Source of the DNA: Theocolax elegans
Taxonomy: Eukaryota > Arthropoda > Insecta > Hymenoptera > Cerocephalidae
DNA: 64,000 bases
NCBI GenBank assembly: GCA_026168455.1
Contig: CM047426.1
Span: 79,635,986-79,699,985, forward strand
Reading direction: 5' to 3'
The notes beneath the pieces were generated by a model. The model worked only from the letters and a program-made list of their open reading frames with translations. It had not been told where the DNA came from and ran no database searches. Shown in pieces: positions 13,144 to 28,100 of the stretch (position 1 is the stretch's first letter; every line of letters starts with the position of its first letter). The position numbers and the translations under genes are program-made.

Positions 13144-16100
13144 GTATGACAAAAACTTTTTAAAATAATTAATGAATTGTGTTTATTTCTTCGTAATTAT
13201 TATGCACAAAATTAATTAATTTATTACATACAATGGTTTAAAACTGAAACTCATATTGATTTTTTTAAATAAACAATGCAATTTGTAATGAGAAATGTAA
13301 TAAAATCAATAGTTTTTTTTCTTCGACTTCTAAAATAAGAATTTGCAAATTGTTTGGAATTTGGTAGCTTGTAAAAATCAAAACAAGAAATTCAGTATTT
13401 TTCTACAAACTAAAAATAACGTAAGAATAATCTAGTAATTTAATAAAATTTTCAGTATTAAACCTAAAAGAAAATTTTGTTAAAAAATTTACTGGAACAA
13501 TGTGCTACAAAAACATATTATTTTAGCACCGAATCGTTATCTATACCATAAAATGCCCCAAAAATGTTTACAACGCATTCTTCGCGCATAAACCACCAAT
13601 AAAACACACGTTAAGTAGTTTATCAAAATTACTAAAAATAGAACAATGAAAATAATGAATTTAAAAATACTGACTGGTTTCGCCTGTGGTAACTAGCACC
13701 GGGGCACTCTGCGGTCCTCGTCCCATGTCATTGACGGCGATGACGAAGAACTCGTAGTCAGTATACGGACTGAGACTGCGAACCTGGTAGTACATCGTCG
13801 TGATTCCAGAAATTTCAGCGTATGCTTGATTCGCGTGTTTCGGTTTGTGTTGGATCACGTAATACGCGAGCTCGTCCGGACCTTTGTACGACCACGATAG
13901 TTTAACAGATGTTGCTGTGATGTCCGACACCTGCACGTTTTCAGGCGCGAGTGGCAATGCTGAACAAAAACAAGTTATCGAAACCTTTAGATATTTTGAA
14001 GACTATTTTTAAGTACTCGTACATTATGAATTGCAATAAAAAATTTATTGTAAAAAATAAAAAAAATAAAAAAAATTGTTAGTGTAAGATTGAGATAAAA
14101 ATATGTTTACTCACAGTGAACTTTAACTAAGGTGGTCGCATTGACTACGCCAAGCTCGCTCTGAGCAATGCAGGTGTAATTGGCTGATTCCTGAATGTCC
14201 TTGAGTTCCAAGACGTTCCTACCAACAGGGAGTAAATCGTCGGGGGTGAGGTCGGTGGCAGGCTCCTTACGCCATTTGACGTAGGGCATAGGCGCGCCAA
14301 CAGCCACGCATGTCAGATTGATCGTCGAGCCGAGCATCACTTCCTGCACCGGGTGCGGCGGGATTGAGAATTGCGGTGGCACTCGACGTACTGAAAATTT
14401 ACCGATTCAACATTGTTATTACGAACTAATTAATAGGCTTATACATCACCTTATTTTAATATTATTTTTCAGAAGTTTATCGTTATTACTAATTATATAC
14501 GTCAAATGGTACACTTACATTTCAAATAAATTTTTCAACTACAAATTTTGATATTTGTTAATTGAAAATAATTTTCCATTTTTTAGAAATCTTTACTTTT
14601 ATTTTACATCTTTTAATTCTTCTTTATAATGATAAATCAATTAAAATGACAGTAGTGATTTTATTACTTTATCGTATAAACTTGGTCCAATATTAAAAAC
14701 GAATTTTTGAGTATGAAAATGTTCAAAAAGTTTAAATTATATTTATACTCTGTACATTTTTGAAATCTTGAGCTACCTTCAAATTAATGTACATTAAAAT
14801 GAATATAATTTTTTTACGAAAGTTTAACATAGTCACATTAAAGTAATAAATCAAGTTAATAAGCAGTATGGAACATTTGTAGGTATGAGATTATCTTTTT
14901 ACACATAAAGTACTGTATTACAAAGTGATATGAAAGTTTTAAGTTTTTTGTATTGAATTATTCCTACTGTTAATGCTATTTCATGCTACCTATTTGTTTG
15001 TTTAAATGCATTTTCATTTTTGAATAATATTCCCGACTGTTCAATGAAAGTGCAACGAATTATGCACAATTATATCAATTAACCAAATAGTAATTTGACG
15101 AGATAATATAGACTGACGAGGATAGCAAAATTCTAACGAAACGTTACCTACTATATTGTACGTTAAACTAATTTCCATCTAAAAGAAAAATATCAAATTT
15201 TTTTTACTACTGTAAGCTGTATATTAAATATTGTACCATTTTATAGTATCGAATAATTATATAAACGATAAAAAAGTATACATTGAATTTTTCATTATAA
15301 ACTATGTTACGTCAATCACTGTACAAAAGCCACATAATCATTTAACGGATTTTGTAACAGTGTGTTATTAAAGCATAGTAGTATAATATATTTTTTTTCT
15401 ACTCAATATTATAACAGGGTAACCTGAATTTTACAGATCATTTTCCGTTAATACAAAGTATTTCCAATGCAGGACGGGAGGGAGGAGGTTGAGACAAAAG
15501 AAGAACTGGGCCAAAAGTTCACACCGCTATTACAGAGCATAAAACTTTCGTATAAGATTCAGTTATACATCGCTTTGGAAATTGATCGATGTACTTTTCC
15601 AACGACCGCCAAATTAAAAATTTAATAATCCCACTTCTTATAAGAAATATAAGTTTTTTTGCTCTATTTCGAAACGGACGATACTTTTGAATCAAAACAT
15701 GTAGGAATACAATATTACGTGTAATGCAAAGATTACGAAAAAATACTTACTTCTTACGTAGAGCATGGTATGCTTGGAATATTCGGTGCCTACTGAATTG
15801 CTCGCAACGCACTCATACTTTCCTTGATCCGTGTCTTCTGACTGAATGATTTGTAATGATCCTGAAAATAACATTATTTAAGATTATCATTAAATACTTA
15901 AGCGCAAAAAAAGAGTAAAAATTAGAACATTATTGGACTTGGACATTACACTTTTTTACGCATTTTATTGTTAGAATTTTTTTATACGTTGGTATTTAGA
16001 ATAATTTTCTTGATAATATTTATTGATTTATTGACGGACGGTTTAAAATATTTTTTTTCTAAAATATATTATAAATAATATAATTTTTAAATTTATACTA

Positions 16101-19100
16101 AGGTATGATTACACTAAAGAAATTGTCACAATTATTAGAAGGTAGAATTTGAAGGAGTAGATAATTAATCTGCTTGTGTATCTAATGTTTGACACTCACA
16201 TTGACTTGAATAATTTTATAAGCAAAAATAATGCAAATTAAGTCGATAAGCCATCGATCTCTATTCTTATAGTTATTCGATAACTCTTTAACTTTTTTTA
16301 AAGCTAACATACGTTCAGTTCTTTGGCAAGTGCAAATTAGAACGTATACAGTTACTCATTTGGAGATTTTGTTAACAAATTTGAATAACATGGATGTCTC
16401 TCACTCACATTGACTTGAATGATTTTAAAAGAAAAAATAATGTTAACAAAGTGGATATGCAATATAATATAATATAGAAAATTAAAAAAACATTTGTATA
16501 TTAGTGTTAATTAATTCATTTATGACCCTATTTTGATTTCAGCACTTTCTATCGCAGTAATAGTGATTTTTAATTAATAAAATAAAAAATAACTGTGACA
16601 TTAATGGGTATTATAAAGTATTGAATGATTTTATTTTAATTTTAGTTGCTTTTATTATTAAAATTTTGTACTGAAATTAAAAAATTTAAGAATATTATTA
16701 AAATGATGCAGTTACTATTTGAGTAAAAAACAAGAGTAGAATAATGCACTAGGAACTTCCGATATTTACTTCTTTAATTAAGGTATGTTGGTAAACTTGC
16801 ATAATATATATGCATATTAATCTGAAAAATTGCCTAATATGATTAAAAGGCTTATTTTAGAAAATGTTGTAAGTAAACTACTATTTTAATGCTTTTGTTG
16901 TAATTATGTGTAACTTATATGAAACAGTGATATAGCTAAGAATGAAATTTGCATTTATAAGTACAAAATATTGAACGTACAGATCTCTTTTGATTCTTAG
17001 TTTGTCAAAGAGCTGAACATGTACAGGGTTTATAGAAAAGTAAAAAAAAGTTATCGAGGAACTAGAAGGATGTAGAACGATAGCTAATCCACTTAGTTAA
17101 CATTATTTTTTCTTTTAAAATTATTCAAGTAGATGTGGATTTGAAACATTCAGGTTAACGATGAATTGAAGTATATTAAAAAATACCAGTATATCTTGAA
17201 TGGATAAATGTCAATATAATGTAAAAAAGAAAATATCCGCATTTATTTCATTTTGTGCATTCAAGAATATTAAAGAATACTGACATTACCTTCAAAATCA
17301 AAATAATTTATAATTTAGGGTAAAATATTATAGAAAAAGGCATACTATAGCTTGCATAACCTTAACAAAATATCTTGTGCATTATTTTTGTGGTTAGAGT
17401 TTTATTTCTCTCTCTCTCTCTCTCTCTCTCTCACCTTTATTTCTAACTGACTATATACAATAAGGGAAGTGACGAAAATTAAGCAAATAAAATCAACAAG
17501 TAATTTCATTATTACGACTTTTCTTTATTATGCGTGAATGATTTCGCACAAAGTTTAATGTACACTGAAGATAAGTAAATAGGGAGAGTGAGATTTGATA
17601 AATAACATAAAAATAAATAATATCTAATTAACGTTAATGAAAACAAAAATATAAGGGGTTAATAACCGGTACATAAAGGCTTACGCGACCATACTTGGGT
17701 CGGGCGTAATGCGTCCTTTGATTATATAATATTCAAATAAAAAATATTTTAAATATAGATATTTTACATAAAATAAATACTAATATTAAGTACAAAAAAT
17801 AGTATGAAACTAATACAACAAATAGAAAGAAAAATGACTTCCATTAATTTCCGATGTATAAACTTATCGAAAAAATAAAAAAAGAAGAGAACTCCCCATA
17901 AAAAAATCTATTTACCCTGAAGATTGATAAAATACTCGCTCGCACACCTACCGTTATCGTTTCTGGCAAACAAATACAAACAAGAACCTACTCGAAGTTG
18001 ATTTAAATATGTACCAAGACGAAAGAGAAATCGAGCGTTCCGTCCATCCGTTTAACTCCTCTCCTTACTTTTTACCCCTCGAAAGATTCGCAAAGATTGG
18101 CACACGTTTCTCCCTCTCTCCCTCTCTCTGTCTCTCCTCGCAAGTCAATGGCATGGAAATAAATGCAATGCCGTCTGTATTAAAAGGCAAGGACGGCGTT
18201 TCCATTTCTCGAGTCAGAGTCTTTTTTTCCCTTTCGTATCGCGAGCCGTAAAAGCGGAATTATCAGCTTTTTAAATGAAAATGGGGAAATGGTCTATCTG
18301 CGAGGAAATATAATATACAATAGAAGCAAGCAGATGGGGAAAGTTTTGTTTCGATCGGTTTAATAACGTTGTTATACGGCGATTTCGAACCAAGTAGATT
18401 GGACGCGATTCTTTGATTTCACGGTACGTTCTCTTTTTCTCCACTCTTTTGTAATATTATTATATTAATGGCGCAACTGCGAGTCGAAAGATTGATATCG
18501 AATGCGATTTCTTTGGGCTTGATAATGAATTAATATTCATTTGAAATTATCGTGTTCGAGAATGCTGTTTAATGTAATATTTTATCCTATTAGTAGTAAT
18601 ATTTATATCAATTATTATTACTATATATTAATAGATTTCGTATACATTAAAATTTTTATAAATTATAGTCAAGTGTATTTATATACCGATATTTATAAAT
18701 ATTTTTTCTAATTTTTAAAACTCAAAATCATATGTTCTATAATTTAACTTTAATAGAAAATGGAAGTAAAATCGATCGTAAAAATTCAGTAACAGCTAAT
18801 TAAATTTTCAATGAAAAACGATAAAAAATTTGTACCTACATATTCTACTCGAAAAAGATAGTAATGAACTACGAAAAAAGACGCAAAAGAAATTAAAACA
18901 AAAAAAAACAAAAGCTTATAAACAAGAGGGAACAAAAAAAGAAGGAACGTTCGGATAACAAGGCGTCAGCGTAAACGACATGAGGGCCTTGCGATAGCGC
19001 GATGAACCAGTCGGTTTTCGCGATTATCTTTGCTGTTGACGTCGCTCACCTACGCTCGCGCGCTTTTCAACGAACTAGGGAGGCAGCTTCAATAAACACG

Positions 19101-22100
19101 CACGACTACCTGCAAGTTCCTTGCACGACTCGTGCTTCCTCTTTTTTTACGACTACGAGGGGTGAAATTGAAAGAATTTGATGGAGTAAGTAAATATGTA
19201 ATATGTATGCAGTGTAATCTTATTTTATAATTTTTGTTTGTTACGAATTCGTTAATGTTCAACTGTTTTTTACGAGTTTGCGTAAATAAAGTCGATTTGA
19301 GTTGTAGGAGTACTGTTTTAATAAAACAATTACCAAGCGGAATGTCGCAATAAAAATTGGCCGAATATAAATTGTACAATATCATTAAAAAATGTTAACG
19401 TGTACTAAAAATAATTATTTGCATGTTTTTTTTATATTTAACATATTCAGTTTGAATTTCTTATTCTACGTATACTAAAAAAGTAAACTAAAAATTTTAT
19501 GTTAAAAGAATTAGAATAATAATATATCATAATAATTGATAAAGAAATAACATTATTAAATTATACGTAAAGCCTTGAAAGTAAGATTAGTGGAACCTAT
19601 ACCATCGAAAAGATCAATTTCTTTTAATCTGCATATCTCATTCGTATTTATTTACGGGTAAATGTATTTATATTCGTTGGCGGCCTCTAATATAAATAAG
19701 AAATATTATGCTTAATCATGTTTAAATACAATTTTAAACATAATATTTTACGTAGCTTATTATTGATACGTCAAAAACTCTTTTCATTGTAATATTATAA
19801 AAAATAAGATATACAAATTATTCAAGAATAAAAAGTTTCAAAAACAAGTTGAGAAAAATGGACCCAGTACATTTTTTAATTTAACTGTATTAAAGCTGTA
19901 TATTGAATGAACGACACTATGAGCAGTAAATTAGGCTTTACTAAATTAGAATTTAGAATATCAGCGTTACTGAACAATAATTACATGGTTTAAATAACAT
20001 ATTGCATTCTGTAAGACACTTAAAGCATTAAAACGTATTAAATACAGTACATGTACAATTATAATTAATGATTAATTAAAGTAAAGAACCTTTTTCAGAG
20101 GCAGTATCAAGTTGGAACTCATACTAATGTCATAAATCAAACGGTCGAACAATTCTCTGAAAAAAGAGATCATACTTCTCACTACAGGCACACAAGAGCC
20201 TTAGGCTCGATCCACATCGATTGTGCACGCACCGCGGAAATAGCCCGATGCTTTCCACTCGCCAGGTAGGAAAACGCTCCATCACCGGGACGTCAGCCAA
20301 GTTGCTATCGGCTTCGATCGGAATACGTAATCGTCCGTTGCGTCGCCGGACGCTGGATTCCCTTATCGGTAACCCGCGTAACTCAGCCGGGTTTCTCTTT
20401 CATTTTCCCAAAAAACTGACCCTCTTTGGTTCTCTTTTTTTTACAGGTGGAAATTTATCGGTGATGGTTTGATTTTGTTTTTCTTTTTTGAGAAAAGGGA
20501 AGTACAAGTTTTTGGAAGGGGTTGCGATTGATTAAATGGTAAGCAGGCAAGTAATCGTGGGTATATCTACATGCAAGTAGTACTACTCGGATATGGTCGG
20601 ACTTGGGTACACAATGTATATATTGTGTTTGTACTGATTAATCAATTTCAAGCGTGTTTTTCGTAACCTCGAATGCGTTTGGGGACTTTTATTTAATTAA
20701 ACGTCTTTAGATGTAATTAACTACATATGATTATTCTTTATGGATACACTGTTTAAATAAATTTTTAATAAATTACTTTATTATTTCATAAAACATTACA
20801 CCAGGATAAAATATGAAAATACAATTTATTACTTTAAACATAAATGTATTTTAAAATATTATATAAGTTATAACTGACTTACAGTTACGTTTATTATAAA
20901 TGTTGTTAAATCCAATTTTAATTTTTTATATATAATTTATACATCATTTCGAATCGGAATTCTCATTCTTATCTGCTTGAAACTTGATTGTCTATAAAAG
21001 GTATAAATGATCTACAATCAAGAGAACATAATCTCCCCAAGTTTACTATACATTTTCCTACACGTTTCTTTAGCATCGATCTTTAATATTCATCACGATT
21101 GTCCGACGTTGCGTGTTGTACATTAACAATTTACGAGCTACATTTGCACAGGTGTTATATCGACACTGACGAACTATAATGCCCTTTTTCTTTCATGTCG
21201 CTTCTTTTTATCAATTATTTACGACCATCTCACGAAACGTTCGTTCGATATGAGTGTAGACTAGCTTTGTTTCATTTATTTCCAACTTTAAACGTTAATC
21301 AAATCTACATTTAAGTAATTGTTTTCTAATTAACATTTATATACGTGCACAAAAACTATGTAAATAATCATCTTCTGAAAATATTATTTAACTCTAGAAG
21401 CTTTATTCGATTAACTTTAAAAAAGCGAATGGAATTCTATCGAAAAAGATAAAAGATACAATCAACTTTGGACTACAAAAAAATAAATCATTTGCATACA
21501 ACAACTTATTTGTTAATCCGGATTGATCTCGGTTTCCGGTTCATGAACACCGTCGACTTAATTAAAAAAAGTTAATCAAAGCCTGCCACACATTTTTTTC
21601 AGTATTTCTGAGAACCAATCGTGGCAAAGGTACAATTATACGGCAGATATGAGCCTCGTAACGTACTCGGATTTAATGAAACTCGTACGTTTCATAGCCG
21701 CTTGCGCGCTCCGAGGATCAAGCGAAATTAATCGGGAGGGGTGGAGGCGACGAAAGTCTCGTCGAAAAGAAAACACCTAAAATGAATGAACGGAGAAAAA
21801 AGATCATTGAAACTCGATAATTCTGCGGTAAGAGGTATTACAGTTGGTGAACCAAGTAAACGTAAAATAGTGAATATTTTTGCGAAAAAAAACGAATTGT
21901 TCACTTAACATTTTATTGACACTACAGTAAATAATAGGAATAATATCCTAGATTTCTTAATTGATTTTTCGGCAGTAATTTGTTGTAGATTTTTCTTCTT
22001 TCAAATCTATATATTACGTATTCAGTAAGAATGATATAAATTAATTAAGATTAACTACATTTGCAACATTTATTATTCATTGATATATTGAATTAAAAAG

Positions 22101-25100
22101 CATGTAAATAACAATGTTATAAAGTCAAAGTCAGAAAAAATTGTTAAATGTGATATTTTATTTTGTTTATACAATACAATTGATTTACGCTGACTTAAAA
22201 AAATTACAAGCAATTAAAATAAAATACAATGATTCGCGTACGTCGACAGCAGCATACAACAAAACTGATGCATCCACAACCTAGTAAACTTTTTTACATA
22301 GAAAAAAAAAAGATTCGAGAAAAGTTGAAGAAGAGCAGAGAAAGAGACAAGTTTGGTACGTGCTTCCTTATACACATACGCGTGTAAACATATGGAAAGC
22401 ACGAGGTTGTGTACACTGCTGCATCGTGTTTGCGTGCGCCAATATTGAAATATCTTTTCTTATATTTAGTGGAATACGAGACGAATTCTGAATGAAAAGA
22501 AAGTTTTAAGTCAACTGAGAATTTATTTTTCGACTGTTACCTTTTCAGTTATTTTCTCTTGTTAGATGAGAACGATGACGAATATTTTTCGGTACCCCGT
22601 TGAATTTTAAATGCATATTTAATTGGTTTTACGTCGCATTATTCCCGACGCACATACATATGCACAAGCGTTTACAAAACATATTTTGTATTTCGTCTGA
22701 AATACGTATACGCGCGTGTATAAAATAGAACAAGTGTTTTATTACGTAATATGTATCCCGTTGTACGGATTTTATTTGACGATAAAAATGACGATTGTTT
22801 TATTGGAAAACGCGCACCTTTATTTCTTTAGTACATAAAACTGATTGTTTCGTCTTGTTTTTAATATTCGAAATTTATACGAAAAATATAATATCCCCAG
22901 TATGTAGCTTTAAAAATCCTCCCCACTACCCACATACACATCCCATCCCACATTTTTTACAATTCCGTAAATTACATGCCACTCTGCAATAAATTAGAAA
23001 TATACGCGCAACCATAAATTTCCATTACAAAATTATCGTGAAATTCATGATATTACTCGCTAAATTCATCGACTTTAAAACAAAATCTTTTGATAAATTA
23101 CATATTAGGTTAAAAGTTCAAGCATATTATCCTGCATACACCGTGTAAAAAAGTTTTACATAAATTATAAATATTTTATATAACAGGACGCTTCATTAAA
23201 AATGTATTACATAAACAATATAACAACTTTATTTCTTTTGTTATGATTCACATGATATTGCTATTGAGTAATAATATATTATTTATTTTTACAGTAGCAA
23301 TATAATATATTGTCCGAGTATTAGTAAAACGATTTAATTTATCGTGCGTACCCCAGTACGTTTTACGTGTAAAATATTGATTCACCTTTATGGAAATAAT
23401 TAAGTATAAATCCTGGTTTTCCATCAGCATTCTACAATAATAATATTAATCGAGTGAGTATCGGTTGCACAAGTTTGAGAAGTTTTACAAAATTTTTGTT
23501 TATAGTTTCATTTTCGTGACAATTTCAAATGAAAAGTTGACTAAACTGACAAGTATAAAAATTTGATTGAATATTAGTAAAAAAAGTCAATAATATAGAT
23601 TGAGGGAGATCATAAATATCTCAAAAATTCAAGCATAAGAAAACAAGCGAGAGGATGAAGAACGACGGGGTGGAAGAAAAAGGGATAGAAAGGAGATGGA
23701 TAGTCGAAATAAAGGAGTGGGGCGTCGAGTTTCTCATCCAAATAGAATACAAACACCCGCCGGGAAATATGTTTACACCGAAGAGATATACGCGTGTAAC
23801 CTTGGCTCCTTCCCTCTCACTCTCTTTCCCTCGCGGCTACGCTTCCTCGCATTTTTCATCGCTCCTCCTTTCTTTGCCCTCGCGCCCTCGTAACTTTGAA
23901 TTTTTCGCAATAGGGGCCACAAACAGAGAAAGAAAAACAAAGGAACGAGGAACAAAGAGAAAGAAGGAATGAAAAAAAAACGGTACGAAAAAGGAGAGAG
24001 CTTTTCTTTACAGACAGAACGAGAGAAGACCGTCTATTTCGGGGGTATCGTACAACTTTTCTAACTATTGACGACTAGGTAAGGCTTTTATTTTACTTAA
24101 CGCTGAATTTGATTACAAGCATTAAATCGTCAGAGTTATATGTTGACATGAAACGTTGCGTTTTTTAATTTTGAATAGATGCGTAGAAATTTCTTACTAT
24201 CGTACAATTACGAGAAAAATTGTGTCAGTTACAAAAATTATAATGGGTAAATTTTTTTTATATAGTATTGCTCGTAAATAATGTTTAGTAATATAAATAT
24301 TTAAACATTTTACACTGTAAGGGTTTCATTTGGAATTTGCGTAATTTTTTGTAAAATGTAAAATTGATTACTGTTTTAAATCTTTTATTATTTTCATGTC
24401 TAGTTTTATTATTGAAATAATGCTTTTTAAATCTATACTCATTCGCAATCAATTAATGTTTTATTCATAATCAATTAAAAGCAAATACATAACTCAACCA
24501 ATTGCATAAAATGCATTTTGATAAATACATAAAAATGACACTTACAGTTTTTACAAACTGAACTATAAATTTTTTAACATCGTGTAAACTTTAATTTTAT
24601 AACTACATTTTTAATAATAAATTGATGCGTTTCAAGCTATAAAATAGCGCTATAATTAAAAACAATGATAATCTGTAAGTATAGTAAAACTTTATATTTA
24701 ATTCTATAGCATACTTTGTAATCTTAAAGAAACTTTTTGAAGAACTTTATTACTGCGTGATCATTTGAGTTCTATAATGAGGGATTATAGTACTTAAGGA
24801 GAAATTAATCATTAACAATTTAATTCTATCAATTCTATCGACAAGTTTATTCACTAATGATTCTTATCTCGTACTTGTGTGTAACCTACGTAGCTCAACT
24901 CAATACGAGAGGGCCACTTGGTAGTATCTGACAAGGTCCATCTCGTTAATTTGCATTGTGGAATGCCAGATGGAATTATTAGATTGCCCACATGCTATAC
25001 ATACCTTTTCACTTCTGAGGTAAGCATTAAGATATTCACCTGAACATGTAGACCAATTTAAAAAAAGAATACCTTTTATCGATATATACATAAAAAACGA

Positions 25101-28100
25101 TTTTATTGTAAAATGTTTATATTTTTGTACGAATTCATTTTTCCTGGAACTTTTTTATACTAAAAGAAATTTAATCTGGTCTTAGCCACGACACCCAACA
25201 GTCGCACTCGAATCCACACTTACTCGTTCCTCCTTTAAAACCACTTGAGTTCTCAAGCCTACAATACTATACAAACTTTTAGTATCTCCTATTATTTATA
25301 TGCTAATAAATATTATTGAACTTCAATGCAGTGTGTATTTATTTATAAAATCATACGCAAACACAACGTATTTATGAAGATTGAAAAGTGTTCCCGACTC
25401 GCAAAAAAGTCTTTTCATCATATATTAATAAATTTGCTTTTTTCTCATATTAATGAAAGGAAATAATACTCTAAGCAATTATGAAATTAAAAGAATTTGT
25501 TAATATTATGATATATGTTCAATTTATTGTTTAAATACACAGTCAACTGCATTTCGTTTAATTTTCGAGGCAACAACGTCACGAACACTATCATCGGATT
25601 GAAACAGGAGATTACCAATTTGATGGTAAGGCAGCATTTGATTGTCGGTGGATTTATATTATTAACTCGTCATTGTTCTCTGACAATTCTGGATGTGAGA
25701 ATATTTCCAAACAGGTTTCTCATTATGCGGTGAGGGTTCACCTGGATGGACATATTAATGAAGCTCACGAAGTTGATGGAATCAATCGTTACAAGTTCAG
25801 ATATAATAAGATAGACTTAGTTGTAATAGAGATTGGTGAGATTGTCGTCGAATTATTGTAATTTGATAAATATTTATATATCTTGTTGTGCAAATAAGGT
25901 TACAATTAATCATGTAAATTGTAAAAACAATAAATGAAAAATACCTCAAGCATATAAGAAACAAATTTATAATAACAATCGTTACAACCAATAATATGGA
26001 GAACATCGATGGAAATACGTGAATTTAGAGTTAACAAGTAAGCATTTATGATCTTAATATAGAGTGAATAAAAACAAGAGACTTTCAGTAAATTAGAGAA
26101 AGAAACAAATCGAACGAAAATTGTTGTCTTTAATGAAATGTAGATAACGTATGTTCTTATCTTCAATCTTCATTTACCTATTCATGGAAAAACTTGAGTG
26201 TAGATATAAACAAGCTCGTAAGGTTCGACGGATAATTATTACGCGTGTAGCGTTAATCGGGCGCTGAAAGTGCGTAAGGCGATCCGACACGTATCGAGTG
26301 ACACGCGGCGTAGAAAGGCAAGTCGCTTGCTCTCTTACGCGCGCGCAAGCTCACATTAATTTGGCGACCTCGTGGAAAAGTGAGGCGTTTTAACGACCAT
26401 CTCTCTCTCTCTCTCTCCTTCTCTTCAGGAACTGGAGAAAACTCGAGACTCTGGACTTTGCTACTCAGCTCACAAAATTCTCGTAATCAATTTGGAAAGT
26501 TGCGAGTACCTCTTTTTAAAGACCGCGTGTATATTGCTTTTTTGCTCCGAGGTAATTGAGAGTTAACTGGTGTTACTTGATCATAATGAATAAAAATTAA
26601 GGATGCTAGAAGGAAAAGAAGGGTACGATCACGCTTAAACTGAAAGAGTTAATTTTAACTCTAATAGAGTAAAATAAACTCTAAGGTTTGAGTTAATTAT
26701 TTTAACTCTATTAGAGTTGAGAAATTAACTCTAGTTAGAGTTAAATTAAAATAACTCTAAGGTAGAGTTCAACCAAATCTAAGATAGAGTATTTGAGCTC
26801 TTTCTTATTTCTGACACATACGACGATTTTAAAAATGTAAAAAATAAACAAAACTGCATACTTATTAAAGTAAAATTTGTATTAAATTATTTAGGGTAAC
26901 ACTTGAAGACACGCTTGAATTTTTAGATTTATGTAACCTCATTATACAGCCAGTAATAAAATCATAGGAATTTCGTAATGCTAGTGCAAATTCAATATAC
27001 GAACATGAAGGGTTAAAAATTGAATAAATACAAGAACCTTTTTTTTGCAATAATGATGTAAAATAATTTGTAAAATGTTTTATATTATATTGACACTTTG
27101 AAGCACACATTTATCAAATAAAATGGTCTGTTCTATTAAATTTTTTTATAAATGTTATTTATACAAATAAATATTTGGAAAGTTTATATGCAAATTAATT
27201 ACAGATATAATCAAATAACAATTACTTAAATTGGACAAAAAAAATCCTGAAAAAAAATTTAAAACCAATTTGTATCTATGTTAAATACATATAAATTATC
27301 TTAAAAATCTCCATAATAGGTTTATAAACTAATAACTAATTTATTAATGTAAAGAACCTAAATGGTCCTTCGCTGACCAATTTTACTTCAGACTGGAACT
27401 TGTAAAATTTGCTTGAGTCCGAGTAATCAAAAATGAAATTTATAAGATTTTTAAATTTCATTTTTGATTACTCGGTCTCAAGCAGATTTTATAATTGGCA
27501 TTCTGAAGTTACATTGGTCAGCGAAGGACCATTTAATATATATATTATATACATTTAAATTAGTTTAATGTAAAGAACCTAAATGATTCTTCGCTGACCA
27601 ATTTGACTTCAGACTGCAACTTGTAAAATTTGCTTGAGTCCGAGTAATCAAAAATGAAATTTACAAGATTTTTAAATTTCATTTGTGATTACTCGGACTC
27701 AAGCAGATTTTATAATTGGCATTCTGAAGTCAAATTGGTCAGCGAAGGAACATTCATTATATATTATATACATTTAAATTAGTTTATAAACCTATTATGG
27801 AGCTTTCTAAGACAATTCCCTGCATAACCTCAAATTACTTTTGAATGACATGTCACTTTATAATTCATTAGCTATTTATTTATCTTTCTACAGACTTGAT
27901 GGTATAATGCATTTAGACAGTAACAGAAATAGGTTAGGTTAAGTATTGAGAAAATTATTTGAAGAACTTTATTCTACAGACTTGATGGTATAATGCATTC
28001 AGACAGTAACAGAAATAGGTTAGGTTAAGTATTGAGAAAATTATTTGAAATTAACTTTACTTTTACGTTAATAAAATTTAAGGAATATATATTAATCACT

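Larger units (their letters stand above)
11410..13674 (-). other. Lar: Lar intron between FN3-1 and FN3-2
   Basis: 2265 bp, phase 1. Holds the 24-nt candidate microexon at 11955-11978 and a TA microsatellite at 13106-13144. The remainder is AT-rich with short chance open frames on both strands (for example around 12170-12400 and 12540-12770). Confidence 0.8.
27294..27817. repeat. Inner inverted repeat enclosing tandem hairpins
   Basis: The 37 bases at 27294-27330 (core ccataataggtttataaact) recur inverted at 27781-27817 with about four mismatches. They enclose two head-to-tail copies of a palindromic unit. This may be a second, nested foldback element inside the larger transposon. Confidence 0.65.

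Noticed and set aside
14513..14538. GTAAGT donor with a nearby acceptor in the meB-position intron
   Set aside because: The enclosed 20 nt break the frame and bring a stop in phase.
17540..17566. 15-nt candidate after a strong acceptor at about 17567
   Set aside because: Joining to the next exon creates a TGA stop, and the donor GTGCGA is weak.
22380..22487. 108-nt in-phase open cassette in the 21 kb intron with strong acceptor (tttcttttcattcag) and GTATGT donor
   Set aside because: It would insert 36 residues, including a cysteine, inside the Ig2 fold. In 21 kb many acceptor/donor pairs are expected by chance, and the peptide resembles nothing. Only transcripts could rescue it.
26339..26431. 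93-nt in-frame stretch between a good acceptor and GTAAGA
   Set aside because: It consists largely of a GA microsatellite (GluArg repeats) and would disrupt Ig2.
27928..28030. GGTTAGGTTA resembling arthropod telomere repeats
   Set aside because: Only two units per copy and inside a transposon; not a telomeric array.
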